Assembly: GCF_025642975.1 (NCBI RefSeq)
Contig: NZ_JANZKJ010000023.1
Coordinates: 1 to 36,719 of the forward strand
Direction: 5' to 3'
Source: Pseudomonas sp. RIT-PI-S
GTDB lineage: Bacteria > Pseudomonadota > Gammaproteobacteria > Pseudomonadales > Pseudomonadaceae
Length of the DNA stretch: 36,719 bases
The position numbers were made by a program, and so were the translations under genes. Numbering within the stretch: position 1 is the first letter of the stretch; every line of letters starts with the position of its first letter. The notes beneath the pieces were generated by a model. That model made no database searches. It saw only the letters and a list, made by a program, of their open reading frames with translations, and was not told where the DNA came from. Positions 29,986 through 36,719 of the stretch are shown here, piece after piece.

Positions 29986-30312
29986 GTGATCAACATTCAG
30001 CAGCTCAAAACCAGTGTGAACCGCATGACCCCAGAAACCGTCTTCGAAGCGGTGCTGGATCTCCGCTTGGACGGCCTGGTTATGGAAGGCAAAACTCCGT
30101 TCAGCAAACTCCATTTCAATACCTGCTTCGCTGAAATCGAAGCATTGTTCCAGCGCGCTGGATATCACCAGCGCCTGGACGTCGTCGGCCTTCAAGGCCA
30201 GGCCTATGCCTTGTTCGATCCCGCCCGTTGGGACGCGGTAGAGGTTTTGCGCTGGCTCGAAGCTCAAGCCAAGGCACTGGCTGCCGGGCACAAGCAAAGC
30301 GTGGTGCTTTGA
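29986..30312 (+). CDS. Uncharacterised conserved protein under LexA control
   Basis: A 108-residue soluble protein with no motif I recognise beyond its likely conservation in Pseudomonas. It starts VINIQQLKTSVNRM, has a central LRLDGLVMEGKTPFSKLHFNTCFAEIEALF segment that looks like a compact alpha/beta fold, and ends in a helical WDAVEVLRWLEAQAKAL stretch. The start is GTG 29986, preceded by AAGGAAA eight bases upstream. A near-perfect SOS box and sigma70 promoter lie just before it. The gene is therefore expected to be induced by DNA damage. It could be a division inhibitor, a repair accessory or a toxin-type protein, but nothing in the sequence decides. It may be followed in the same transcript by the pseudouridine synthase (50 bp gap). 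Confidence 0.85.
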   Translation: MINIQQLKTSVNRMTPETVFEAVLDLRLDGLVMEGKTPFSKLHFNTCFAEIEALFQRAGYHQRLDVVGLQGQAYALFDPARWDAVEVLRWLEAQAKALAAGHKQSVVL

Positions 30313-30362
30313 TCCACGGGCAGACAAGAGGATAATCCTGGCCCGCCCTGTGGAGCCTGCCG

Positions 30363-31259
30363 ATGCCCGCGTCACCCTTCGATCCATCCCTGTCCCAGGC
30401 CAGCACCCTCTGCCTTCCGGTAGGATGCTGGGCTACCGTTCTGGATTGCCTTGCCGACCATTTTCCTGCGGTTGGCCGGGCCCAGTGGGCCGACCGCTTC
30501 GCTCGCGGTCGAGTACTGGACGCGCAGGGGCAGCCGTTGGGCTCGGAGCAGCCTTATCGCGCAGGGTTACGCGTGCATTACTACCGCGAAGTGCCTGTAG
30601 AGCGGCCAATACCCGTACAGGAGCGTGTGCTTTTTGAAGATGAGCACCTTCTGATAGCGGACAAGCCGCATTTTTTGCCGGTAACCCCAGCGGGCGAGTT
30701 CGTCGAGCAAACGCTGCTGCGCCGTTTGATACGGTCCACGGGCAATGCTCATTTGGTGCCGCTGCATCGGATCGACCGGCACACCGCGGGCTTGGTGATG
30801 TTTTCGACCAACCCGGCGACCCGTGGCCCTTATCAGCAGCTGTTTCCTACGCGGCGTATCGAAAAAACCTACGAAGCCGTGGCTTCCGCCTTACCCCACC
30901 TGGCCTTCCCGCACGTACGGCGCAGCCGCATCGCCCGAGGAGAGCCCTTCTTCTGCATGCGCGAGGTGGACGGGGAGCCTAACAGCGAAACCCGCATTGA
31001 AGTGGCCAGCGCGCAAGGGGCGGTGTGGCATTACCGCCTGTTTCCGGTGACCGGCCGCACTCACCAACTGCGCGTGCATATGGCCGGCCTGGGCGCGCCT
31101 ATCTGCAACGACCCGTTCTACCCTTCCACTGCGCCGGCGGGCGAGCCGGACAACCTTGCTAGGCCGCTCCAGCTGCTGGCGCGTGCGCTGGCATTCAATG
31201 ATCCCCTCACCGGCGAGGCGCGTAGCTTTCAAAGCCAGCTTGGCTTGCAGGTGCCCTAG
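30363..31259 (+). CDS. RluA-family RNA pseudouridine synthase
   Basis: A 298-residue pseudouridine synthase that isomerises uridine in rRNA or tRNA. Family motif I is present as EDEHLLIADKPHFLPV, and the catalytic motif II is HRIDRHTAGL with Asp138. The C-terminal GRTHQLRVHMAGLGAPICND is motif III. The first 80 residues are not a clear S4 domain. Compared with RluA, RluC and RluD it is a less studied paralogue of the kind annotated as YmfC/TruC-like; the exact target is not determinable here. A GGAG lies eight bases before the ATG. Confidence 0.88.
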   Translation: MPASPFDPSLSQASTLCLPVGCWATVLDCLADHFPAVGRAQWADRFARGRVLDAQGQPLGSEQPYRAGLRVHYYREVPVERPIPVQERVLFEDEHLLIADKPHFLPVTPAGEFVEQTLLRRLIRSTGNAHLVPLHRIDRHTAGLVMFSTNPATRGPYQQLFPTRRIEKTYEAVASALPHLAFPHVRRSRIARGEPFFCMREVDGEPNSETRIEVASAQGAVWHYRLFPVTGRTHQLRVHMAGLGAPICNDPFYPSTAPAGEPDNLARPLQLLARALAFNDPLTGEARSFQSQLGLQVP

Positions 31260-31301
31260 CGCTCGCTGCCGGTAATAAATCGAAACTGGAAAAATCCTGA
31301 T

Positions 31302-31329
31302 TTGATAGGTTTTTTTACCGCAGCTTTAT
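31302..31329 (+). promoter_or_regulatory. Candidate promoter of the RND efflux operon
   Basis: TTGATA (31302-31307), a 16-bp spacer and CTTTAT (31324-31329) form a plausible sigma70 promoter about 57 bases before the membrane-fusion gene. The 126-bp gap is AT-rich relative to the rest of the window. No regulator gene adjoins the operon. Confidence 0.4.
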
Positions 31330-31385
31330 CGCAGAGCGAAACGTTGAACTATTATCGCGGCCTTGTAACTTGGCTTGGAGGCCAT

Positions 31386-32504
31386 ATGCAATCTCGTCGA
31401 GTGTGGCGTCGTTACACGCTATATGGCGCCGCCTTGCTGGCCTTGGCCGCTTGCGATCAGCACCCCGCGCCGGCGGTTCCGGCCAAGCCGCGAGTGCAGA
31501 TCGTCACTGTCAAGCCAGAGCCGCTGGCGCTGTTCGCGGAATTGCCAGGCCGTATCGAGGCTGTGCGGGTGGCGGAGGTACGCGCGCGGGTCGCCGGTGT
31601 AGTGCTTGAGCAGCGCTTCACCGAGGGCGCGGACGTTAAGGCCGGAGAGTTATTGTTCGTCATCGATCCGGCCCCGCTGCGGGCCGTCCTGGCGCGGGCC
31701 GAGGGTGAGCTGGCGCGCAGCGCAGCGCAGGTGCAGGACACCCAGGCCCGTTTGAAACGTGCCGAGGCCTTGGCCGGGGAGGGTGCGGTAAGTGGCCAGG
31801 ACCTGGACAGCGCGCGGGTCAGTTTTTCCGCTGCCAAGGCGGCGCGACAAAGCGCCGAAGCCGACGTCGAGACCGCGCGCCTTAACCTTGCCTACGCGTC
31901 TGTGCGCGCGCCGATTTCCGGGCGCATCGGCCGGGCCCTGGTAACCGAGGGGGCGTTGGTCGGCCAAGGAGAGGCCACGCTGATGGCGCGCATTCAGCAA
32001 CTCGACCCAGTCTACGCCGACTTCAACCAGCCCGTTGTGGACGCGTTGCGCTTGCGCGAAGGGCAAGGTACCGCTTCCGGCCAGGCTAAGCTCAGCCTGC
32101 AGGTTGAAGGGCTGCCCCGCCAGGTGGAGGGGACGCTGTTGTTCAGCGATGTGAGCGTCGATCGCCAGACCGGCCAGGTTAGCCTGCGCGGGCGCTTTCC
32201 TAACCCGGACCACTGGCTGTTGCCTGGCATGTATGTCCGTGTGCGGGTGCCGCAGGGTAACGACCCGGCGGCGATCATCATCCCCCAGCGGGCGGTACAG
32301 CGCGGCCAGGATGGCCAAGCGCAGGTATTGGCGGTGGCCGAGGACGGTACCGTCCAGGCCCGGGCAGTGGAAACCGGAGCGATGCTGCCTGACGGCTGGC
32401 GCATAACGTCCGGGCTTGCGGCCGGGGACAAGGTTATCGTTGGCGGCCAAGCCAACGTGCATCCCGGTGACAGCGTCGACGCTCAGTTGGCGGCGCAGCC
32501 ATGA
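31386..32504 (+). CDS. RND efflux periplasmic adaptor (membrane fusion lipoprotein)
   Basis: A 372-residue adaptor of the AcrA/MexA class, linking the inner-membrane pump to an outer-membrane channel. It is a lipoprotein: the hydrophobic N terminus ends in the lipobox LALAAC (Cys near residue 23). A lipoyl/barrel-sandwich half (RVAGVVLEQRFTEGADVKAGELLFVIDP), a coiled-coil hairpin (ELARSAAQVQDTQARLKRAEALA), the second lipoyl half, a beta-barrel and a membrane-proximal domain follow in the usual order. The start is ATG 31386 with GGAGG five bases upstream; the in-frame ATG at 31302 falls on the promoter. Its stop overlaps the pump gene (ATGA). Confidence 0.93.
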   Translation: MQSRRVWRRYTLYGAALLALAACDQHPAPAVPAKPRVQIVTVKPEPLALFAELPGRIEAVRVAEVRARVAGVVLEQRFTEGADVKAGELLFVIDPAPLRAVLARAEGELARSAAQVQDTQARLKRAEALAGEGAVSGQDLDSARVSFSAAKAARQSAEADVETARLNLAYASVRAPISGRIGRALVTEGALVGQGEATLMARIQQLDPVYADFNQPVVDALRLREGQGTASGQAKLSLQVEGLPRQVEGTLLFSDVSVDRQTGQVSLRGRFPNPDHWLLPGMYVRVRVPQGNDPAAIIIPQRAVQRGQDGQAQVLAVAEDGTVQARAVETGAMLPDGWRITSGLAAGDKVIVGGQANVHPGDSVDAQLAAQP

Positions 32505-35500
32505 AGCTGCCTGCTTTCTTTATCGAGCGGCCCAATTTCGCTTGGGTCGTGGCGTTGTTCATCTGCTTGGCCGGCTTGCTGGCCATTCCTCTGTTGCCAG
32601 TGGCGCAATACCCGAGCGTGGCCCCGCCGCAGATCACCATTACCGCGACGTACCCCGGCGCCTCGGCCCAGGTGCTGGCCGATTCGGTCAGCAGCGTAAT
32701 AGAGGAAGAGCTCAACGGCGCCACTGGCCTTTTGTATTTCGAATCCACCAGCAACTCCAATGGCATTGCCGAGATCGTGGTGACCTTCCGCCCGGGCACC
32801 GAGCCCGCGCTCGCTCAGGTGGATGTGCAGAACCGCATGAAAAAAGCCGAGGCGCGTATTCCCCAGGCGGTATTGAACCAGGGGATCGACGTTCAGCAGA
32901 CCAGCGCAGGTTTTTTGCTGATCTATGCCATGAGCTATAAGGAAAGCGCAGCTCGCCAGGATCCGGTGGCATTGGCCGACTATGCCGCGCGTAACGTCAA
33001 CAATGAAATACGCCGCTTGCCCGGGGTGGGCAAGGTGCAGTTCTTTGCCTCCGAGGCAGCGATGCGGATCTGGGTGGACCCGCAGGCGCTGATCGGCTAT
33101 GGGCTTGGCATCGACGATGTACGCGCCGCCATCGCGGCGCAGAATATCCAAGTGCCCGCCGGTGCATTCGGCGCAGCCCCTGGCGCGCCGGGGCAGGAGC
33201 TTACGGCCACCCTGGCGGTTCAGGGCACCTTGGTGACACCCGAACAGTTCGGCAACATCGTGCTGCGGTCCAGCAGCAGTGGCGCCCAGGTCGCGCTCAA
33301 GGACGTAGCGCGCATTGAGCTGGGTAGCCAGGATTACAACTTCGCGACTCGGCTCAACGGCAGGCTGGCGGTCGGCGCGGCGATCCAGTTGGCGCCCCAG
33401 GCCAATGCCCTGGCGACCGCTGATGCCGTGCGCAAGCGCCTGGGTGAGCTTGAGGTCAACTTCCCGGCAGATATGGAATGGTCCATCCCCTACGACACGT
33501 CGTTGTTCGTGAACGTCGCTATTGGCAAGGTGATACAAACCCTGGTCGAAGCCATGGTGCTGGTGTTCCTGGTGATGTTCCTGTTCTTGCAGAACATCCG
33601 TTACACCCTGATCCCGGCCATCGTCGTGCCGGTCTGTTTGTTGGGCACGCTGGCGATCATGTATGCCCTGGGTTTCTCGGTGAACATGCTGACCATGTTC
33701 GGCATGGTGCTGGCGATCGGCATCCTGGTGGATGACGCCATCGTGGTAGTGGAGAACGTCGAGCGAATCATGGCGGAGGAGGGCGTGGGCCCAGCGGCCG
33801 CCACGGCCAAGGCGATGGGGCAGGTCGCAGGGGCTATCGTGGCGATTACCCTGGTGCTCGCCGCGGTATTCCTGCCGCTGGCCTTCATGTCCGGCTCGGT
33901 GGGGGTGATCTATCGGCAGTTCTCGTTGTCACTGGCGGTCTCGATTCTGTTCTCCGGGTTCGTCGCGCTTACCTTCACGCCCGCGCTCTGCGCTACGTTG
34001 CTCAAGCCTGTTGCTGCGGGCCATGCGGATAAAACCGGCTTCTTCGGCGCCTTCAACCGCGGCTTCGGCCGCCTGACCCAACGCTACAGTGCCTTGAACG
34101 AGGGGTTGTTCAGGCGCGGTGGCTGGGCAATGCTCGGCTACCTAACACTCGTTGCCCTGCTGGGGTATGGCTATCTACGCTTGCCGGAGTCCTTCGTGCC
34201 GGTCGAAGACCAGGGCTACCTGATCGTCGACGTGCAGCTCCCGGTAAACGCCACCCAGGCGCGGACCTCCGCGACTGGCCAGGAACTGGAGCGATTCCTG
34301 GCCCAGAATCCGGCGGTGGCCTCGACGTTCTTCATCCTTGGTTATAGTTTTTCTGGCATGGGCGAAAACGCCGCGCTGGCGTTTCCCACCTTGGTCGATT
34401 GGAGCCAGCGTGACGCAAGCAGCTCGGCCCAGGCGTTGAGTGCCAAGGTCAACGAGCGCTTCTCATCCAATATGGACGGTGCTCTGATGGCTGTGACCCC
34501 ACCCCCGATCGACGGCCTCGGCAGCTCGGGCGGCTTTGCCTTGCGCCTGCAAGACCGCGCCGGCCTGGGACGCGAGGCCCTGCTGGCGGCACGGGACCAA
34601 CTGCTCGGCAAGGTGGCGCAGAACCCGGCGTTCCTCTACGCGATGATGGAAGGGCTGGCCGATGCTCCGCAGCTGCGGCTGAACATCGACCGGGAAAAGG
34701 CGCGGGCGTTAGGCGTCGATTTCAATACCGTCAGTTCGGCGCTGGCCAGCGCCTTCGGCTCGGCTGCGGTTAACGACTTCACTAATGGCGGCCGGCAGCA
34801 GCGGGTGGTGATTCAGGCTGAACAGCGTTCGCGCATGACACCGGAACAAGTGTTGCAGTTGCAGGTGCCCGGCAGTTCCGGCGCACTGGTGCCTCTGGCG
34901 GCGTTCATCACAACCCGCTGGGAAGTCGGACCGGTGCAGATTGCGCGCTATAACGGTTACCCCAGTATTCGCATCAGTGGTGACGTGGCCCCGGGGGTCA
35001 GCAGTGGTCAAGCCATGGCGGAGCTCGAAACCGTCCTCGCCACGCTGCCGCCGGGCATCGGCTATGAATGGACCGGCCTGTCTTACCAGCAGCGCATTGC
35101 CAGTGGCCAGGCGGCTCAACTGTTCCTGTTGGCCATCGGCGTGGTGTTTCTGTTGCTGGTGGCGCTTTATGAGAGCTGGGCCGTGCCAGTGGCGGTGATG
35201 TTGATTGTGCCGGTTGGTGCCCTTGGAGCTGTAGCGGCGGTGTCGCTATTGGGTATGCCAAACGACGTGTACTTCAAGGTCGGCCTGATCACGATCATTG
35301 GCCTGGCGGCGAAGAACGCGATCCTGATCGTCGAGTTCGCCCGCTCTTTGCTCGCCGAAGGGCACAGCTTGCGCGAGGCGGCGCTGACCGCCGCGCGCCT
35401 GCGCTTGCGGCCAATCATGATGACGTCGCTGGCGTTCATGCTCGGCGTGGTGCCGCTGATGCTCGCCAATGGCGCCGGCGCAGCCAGCCAGCGGGCCATC

Positions 35501-35596
35501 GGTACCGGCGTATTCGGCGGGATGCTCAGCGCGACCCTGCTCGGCGTGTTGCTGGTGCCAAGTTTCTTTGTCTGGGTGATGAGGCGGCGGCGCTGA
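32501..35596 (+). CDS. RND multidrug efflux pump, HAE1 family inner-membrane subunit
   Basis: A 1031-residue proton/drug antiporter with 12 membrane helices. It begins FFIERPNFAWVVALF, the typical first helix of HAE1 pumps. Proton-relay residues are present: Asp411-Asp412 in GILVDDAIVVVENVER and Lys938 in AAKNAILIVEFA. Large periplasmic loops follow helices 1 and 7. The central helices read most like MexY/MexB-type pumps rather than MexF; assignment to a named pump is not certain. The gene is coupled to the adaptor. No outer-membrane channel gene follows; it must use one encoded elsewhere, such as an OprM/TtgC-type protein. Confidence 0.95.
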   Translation: MKLPAFFIERPNFAWVVALFICLAGLLAIPLLPVAQYPSVAPPQITITATYPGASAQVLADSVSSVIEEELNGATGLLYFESTSNSNGIAEIVVTFRPGTEPALAQVDVQNRMKKAEARIPQAVLNQGIDVQQTSAGFLLIYAMSYKESAARQDPVALADYAARNVNNEIRRLPGVGKVQFFASEAAMRIWVDPQALIGYGLGIDDVRAAIAAQNIQVPAGAFGAAPGAPGQELTATLAVQGTLVTPEQFGNIVLRSSSSGAQVALKDVARIELGSQDYNFATRLNGRLAVGAAIQLAPQANALATADAVRKRLGELEVNFPADMEWSIPYDTSLFVNVAIGKVIQTLVEAMVLVFLVMFLFLQNIRYTLIPAIVVPVCLLGTLAIMYALGFSVNMLTMFGMVLAIGILVDDAIVVVENVERIMAEEGVGPAAATAKAMGQVAGAIVAITLVLAAVFLPLAFMSGSVGVIYRQFSLSLAVSILFSGFVALTFTPALCATLLKPVAAGHADKTGFFGAFNRGFGRLTQRYSALNEGLFRRGGWAMLGYLTLVALLGYGYLRLPESFVPVEDQGYLIVDVQLPVNATQARTSATGQELERFLAQNPAVASTFFILGYSFSGMGENAALAFPTLVDWSQRDASSSAQALSAKVNERFSSNMDGALMAVTPPPIDGLGSSGGFALRLQDRAGLGREALLAARDQLLGKVAQNPAFLYAMMEGLADAPQLRLNIDREKARALGVDFNTVSSALASAFGSAAVNDFTNGGRQQRVVIQAEQRSRMTPEQVLQLQVPGSSGALVPLAAFITTRWEVGPVQIARYNGYPSIRISGDVAPGVSSGQAMAELETVLATLPPGIGYEWTGLSYQQRIASGQAAQLFLLAIGVVFLLLVALYESWAVPVAVMLIVPVGALGAVAAVSLLGMPNDVYFKVGLITIIGLAAKNAILIVEFARSLLAEGHSLREAALTAARLRLRPIMMTSLAFMLGVVPLMLANGAGAASQRAIGTGVFGGMLSATLLGVLLVPSFFVWVMRRRR

Positions 35597-35604
35597 CCGA
35601 GCAT

Positions 35605-35633
35605 AAGGGGGCTCGGCACATCGAGGCCCCCTT
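35605..35633 (+). terminator. Terminator-like hairpin after the RND operon
   Basis: AAGGGGG-CTCG pairs with CGAG-(G)-CCCCCTT around the loop GCACAT, an 11-bp stem with one bulge, eight bases after the pump stop codon. Only TT ends the stem; strength is uncertain. Confidence 0.55.
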
Positions 35634-35667
35634 GAGGGCAACGCCGCTCAGGATGAGCCAGACACAA

Positions 35668-35692
35668 GAAAGCCCGCGCAAGGCGGGCTTTC
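35668..35692 (-). terminator. Intrinsic terminator of tRNA-Pro
   Basis: GAAAGCCCGC and GCGGGCTTTC form a perfect 10-bp stem with a 5-base loop, 44 bases past the tRNA 3' end on the minus strand. The 3' arm ends in CTTTCTTG on that strand, giving a short T-rich tail. It could also end plus-strand transcription from the efflux operon. Confidence 0.75.
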
Positions 35693-35736
35693 AGGGGGCG
35701 TTTCGGCAGCTGATAGATCAGCTCGAAACCGAGAGG

Positions 35737-35813
35737 TGGTCGGAGAGACAGGATTCGAACCTGCGGCCTTCTCGTCCCGAACGAGACGCGCTACCTGGCT
35801 GCGCTACACTCCG
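35737..35813 (-). tRNA. tRNA-Pro (anticodon CGG)
   Basis: A 77-nt tRNA. The anticodon arm is TCTCG-TTCGGGA-CGAGA, giving anticodon CGG (reads CCG). The D-arm GCGC-AGCCAGGTA-GCGC and T-arm GCAGG-TTCGAAT-CCTGT are regular, and the 3' CCA is encoded. In the acceptor stem CGGAGTG faces CTCTCCG, leaving a U6-U67 mismatch. Confidence 0.95.
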
Positions 35814-35882
35814 ATGACACGAAGCATATCGCCGTCCGCCAGCCTCTGCAACCCTTTGATCCCGTGCCTTTTATGCCAGGAA

Positions 35883-36104
35883 TCAAAGCTCTTTGACGGT
35901 ACGCACTTGATCCTTGTTGACGCGAGTCTGCTTGCCATCGAGCTGCTCGATTTCATAGAAACCGGACTCTTCGTCATATTTAGGCGTGTCGACCGCCTGG
36001 ATTTCACGGCCGTCATTCAAGGTGATGACCGTTGGCGTGGAGCATCCCGCCAGTGCGGCCAGGCCGGCTGCGAGCATCAGTGCGGGAAGGATCCTGTTGG
36101 ACAT
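35883..36104 (-). CDS. Small YgdI/YgdR-family (DUF903) lipoprotein
   Basis: A 73-residue lipoprotein precursor. The signal peptide ends in the lipobox LAGC with Cys21, so it is lipidated and probably goes to the outer membrane (Ser at +2). The mature part is a single DUF903 SH3-like barrel (TVITLNDGREIQAVDTPKYDEESGFYEIEQLDG, ending VNKDQVRTVKEL in outline). GGAG lies seven bases before the ATG. Function of the family is unknown. It stands alone between tRNA-Pro and mobA. Confidence 0.9.
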   Translation of the reverse strand: MSNRILPALMLAAGLAALAGCSTPTVITLNDGREIQAVDTPKYDEESGFYEIEQLDGKQTRVNKDQVRTVKEL

Positions 36105-36167
36105 TGCGAATCTCCGGAAAGTGTTCTTCTTGACCCTCGTAAGACGTAACGCACTCCTGCAAGTTCC

Positions 36168-36719
36168 TCACTCAAGTGCGCCGCCGTTGATCAGGGTCAA
36201 TGTATTGAAGTTGCGCAACCGTGGATCGCCCTCCGGGCAGTCCAGCGCTTGCGGTTGCAAGGCCAGCAGCACCCTCCGCGGGCTGCGTTCGCCATTTGCC
36301 CATGCAGTTTCGAACGCTGCCCGCGCCGAGCACGGTAGCACACACAGCAGCGGCTCCCAGGCCCCGCCCTGGCGGATGATCAACGGGACCTCAGGCGCCT
36401 GGGCATGGAGTGCGAGCATGCGGGTTATTAACTCGGCATCCAGGCCAGGCACATCGCAGGGCAGCACCAGTAGCCTCGCGTATCGCGCCCGGGCCAGCCC
36501 GGCGCGAAGCCCCGCCATTGGCCCGGGAAACCCCGGTTCGCTGTCGGCGGCGAGTTGATCGGCATACGGGGCGTAGCAGTCGGCGTTGCGGTTGCACGAG
36601 ATGATCAGGTCATCTGTGAGCAGGCGCACCAGGGCATGCAAGTGAGCGATCATCGGCGCGCCTTGCCAGGTCAGCAGGCCCTTGTCTTGGCCGCCCACCC
36701 GAGCGCCTTGGCCTCCGGC
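36168..36719 (-). CDS. mobA: Molybdenum cofactor guanylyltransferase MobA (5' end beyond window)
   Basis: The enzyme joins GMP to molybdopterin to form Mo-bis-MGD, the cofactor of DMSO-reductase-family enzymes. The visible 183 residues start inside the N-terminal nucleotide-binding signature AGGQGARVGGQDKGLL, so only roughly the first ten residues are missing. PGPMAGLRAGL and LPCDVPGLDAEL (Mg2+/GTP site) are present, and the C-terminal RNFNTLTLI segment matches family members. The gene is open to the window edge; the in-frame GTG at 36696-36698 is not the start because the glycine-rich loop lies upstream of it. Confidence 0.92.
   Translation of the reverse strand, partial: AGGQGARVGGQDKGLLTWQGAPMIAHLHALVRLLTDDLIISCNRNADCYAPYADQLAADSEPGFPGPMAGLRAGLARARYARLLVLPCDVPGLDAELITRMLALHAQAPEVPLIIRQGGAWEPLLCVLPCSARAAFETAWANGERSPRRVLLALQPQALDCPEGDPRLRNFNTLTLINGGALE

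Noticed and set aside
1..36719. Mobile elements, prophage genes, CRISPR arrays, toxin-antitoxin or defence islands
   Set aside because: No transposase, integrase, repeat array or defence-type gene was found. The YqjE-like protein belongs to a holin superfamily by name only and is in a chromosomal housekeeping-type operon.

Overview
This is a GC-rich, densely coded bacterial chromosome segment that is almost certainly from a Pseudomonas. The diagnostic block is crfX-cmpX-sigX-oprF (13243-16166), together with an acnD/prpF-type propionate operon, and the order pyrD-rmf-rlmKL-dacB-yggL-response regulator-dgt. The species cannot be fixed from sequence reading alone, although gene order and protein sequences look closest to the P. 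putida/P. fluorescens side of the genus. I see no phage, insertion sequence, integron or CRISPR array. The window is core-genome-like, with a few local oddities.

Layout. (1) 1-6809: a GntR/FadR-type regulator followed by prpB-prpC-acnD-prpF, the 2-methylcitrate cycle for propionyl-CoA. No prpD follows. Two identical operator-like sites sit in front of the regulator. (2) 6886-10237: ppsR and ppsA, divergent, controlling and performing pyruvate to PEP conversion. The propionate operon makes pyruvate, so the neighbouring modules join into a gluconeogenic path. (3) 10302-13177: an alpha/beta hydrolase, a small Rieske protein, an RraA-family protein that keeps the aldolase signature, and a ZntB-type transporter. 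(4) 13243-16214: crfX, cmpX, sigX and oprF, the envelope-stress/porin module, with two very similar promoter segments in front of sigX and oprF. (5) 16291-22873: pyrD, rmf (reverse), a 514-bp hairpin-rich gap, rlmKL, and a membrane diguanylate cyclase. (6) 22870-28212: dacB, yggL, a RocA2-like response regulator without its sensor, dgt, and an EAL phosphodiesterase. (7) 28304-29356: a reverse three-gene envelope operon (DUF883, YqjE-like, small basic protein). (8) 29585-31259: a glutaredoxin-like protein, an uncharacterised 108-residue protein under a near-perfect LexA box, and an RluA-family pseudouridine synthase. (9) 31386-35596: a two-gene RND efflux pump without its own outer-membrane channel. 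(10) 35737-36719: tRNA-Pro(CGG), a small lipoprotein, and mobA running off the end.

The most interesting items are the SOS box in front of the unknown gene at 29986, the RraA homologue with an intact D-X20-R-D signature, the paired GTGTCGACAAT sites 73 bp apart, the hairpin-rich rmf-rlmKL gap, the duplicated sigX/oprF promoter segment, and a short tRNA-Gly-like relic between dgt and the response regulator. None of these is a wholly new system by itself. The SOS-controlled gene is the best candidate for undescribed biology.
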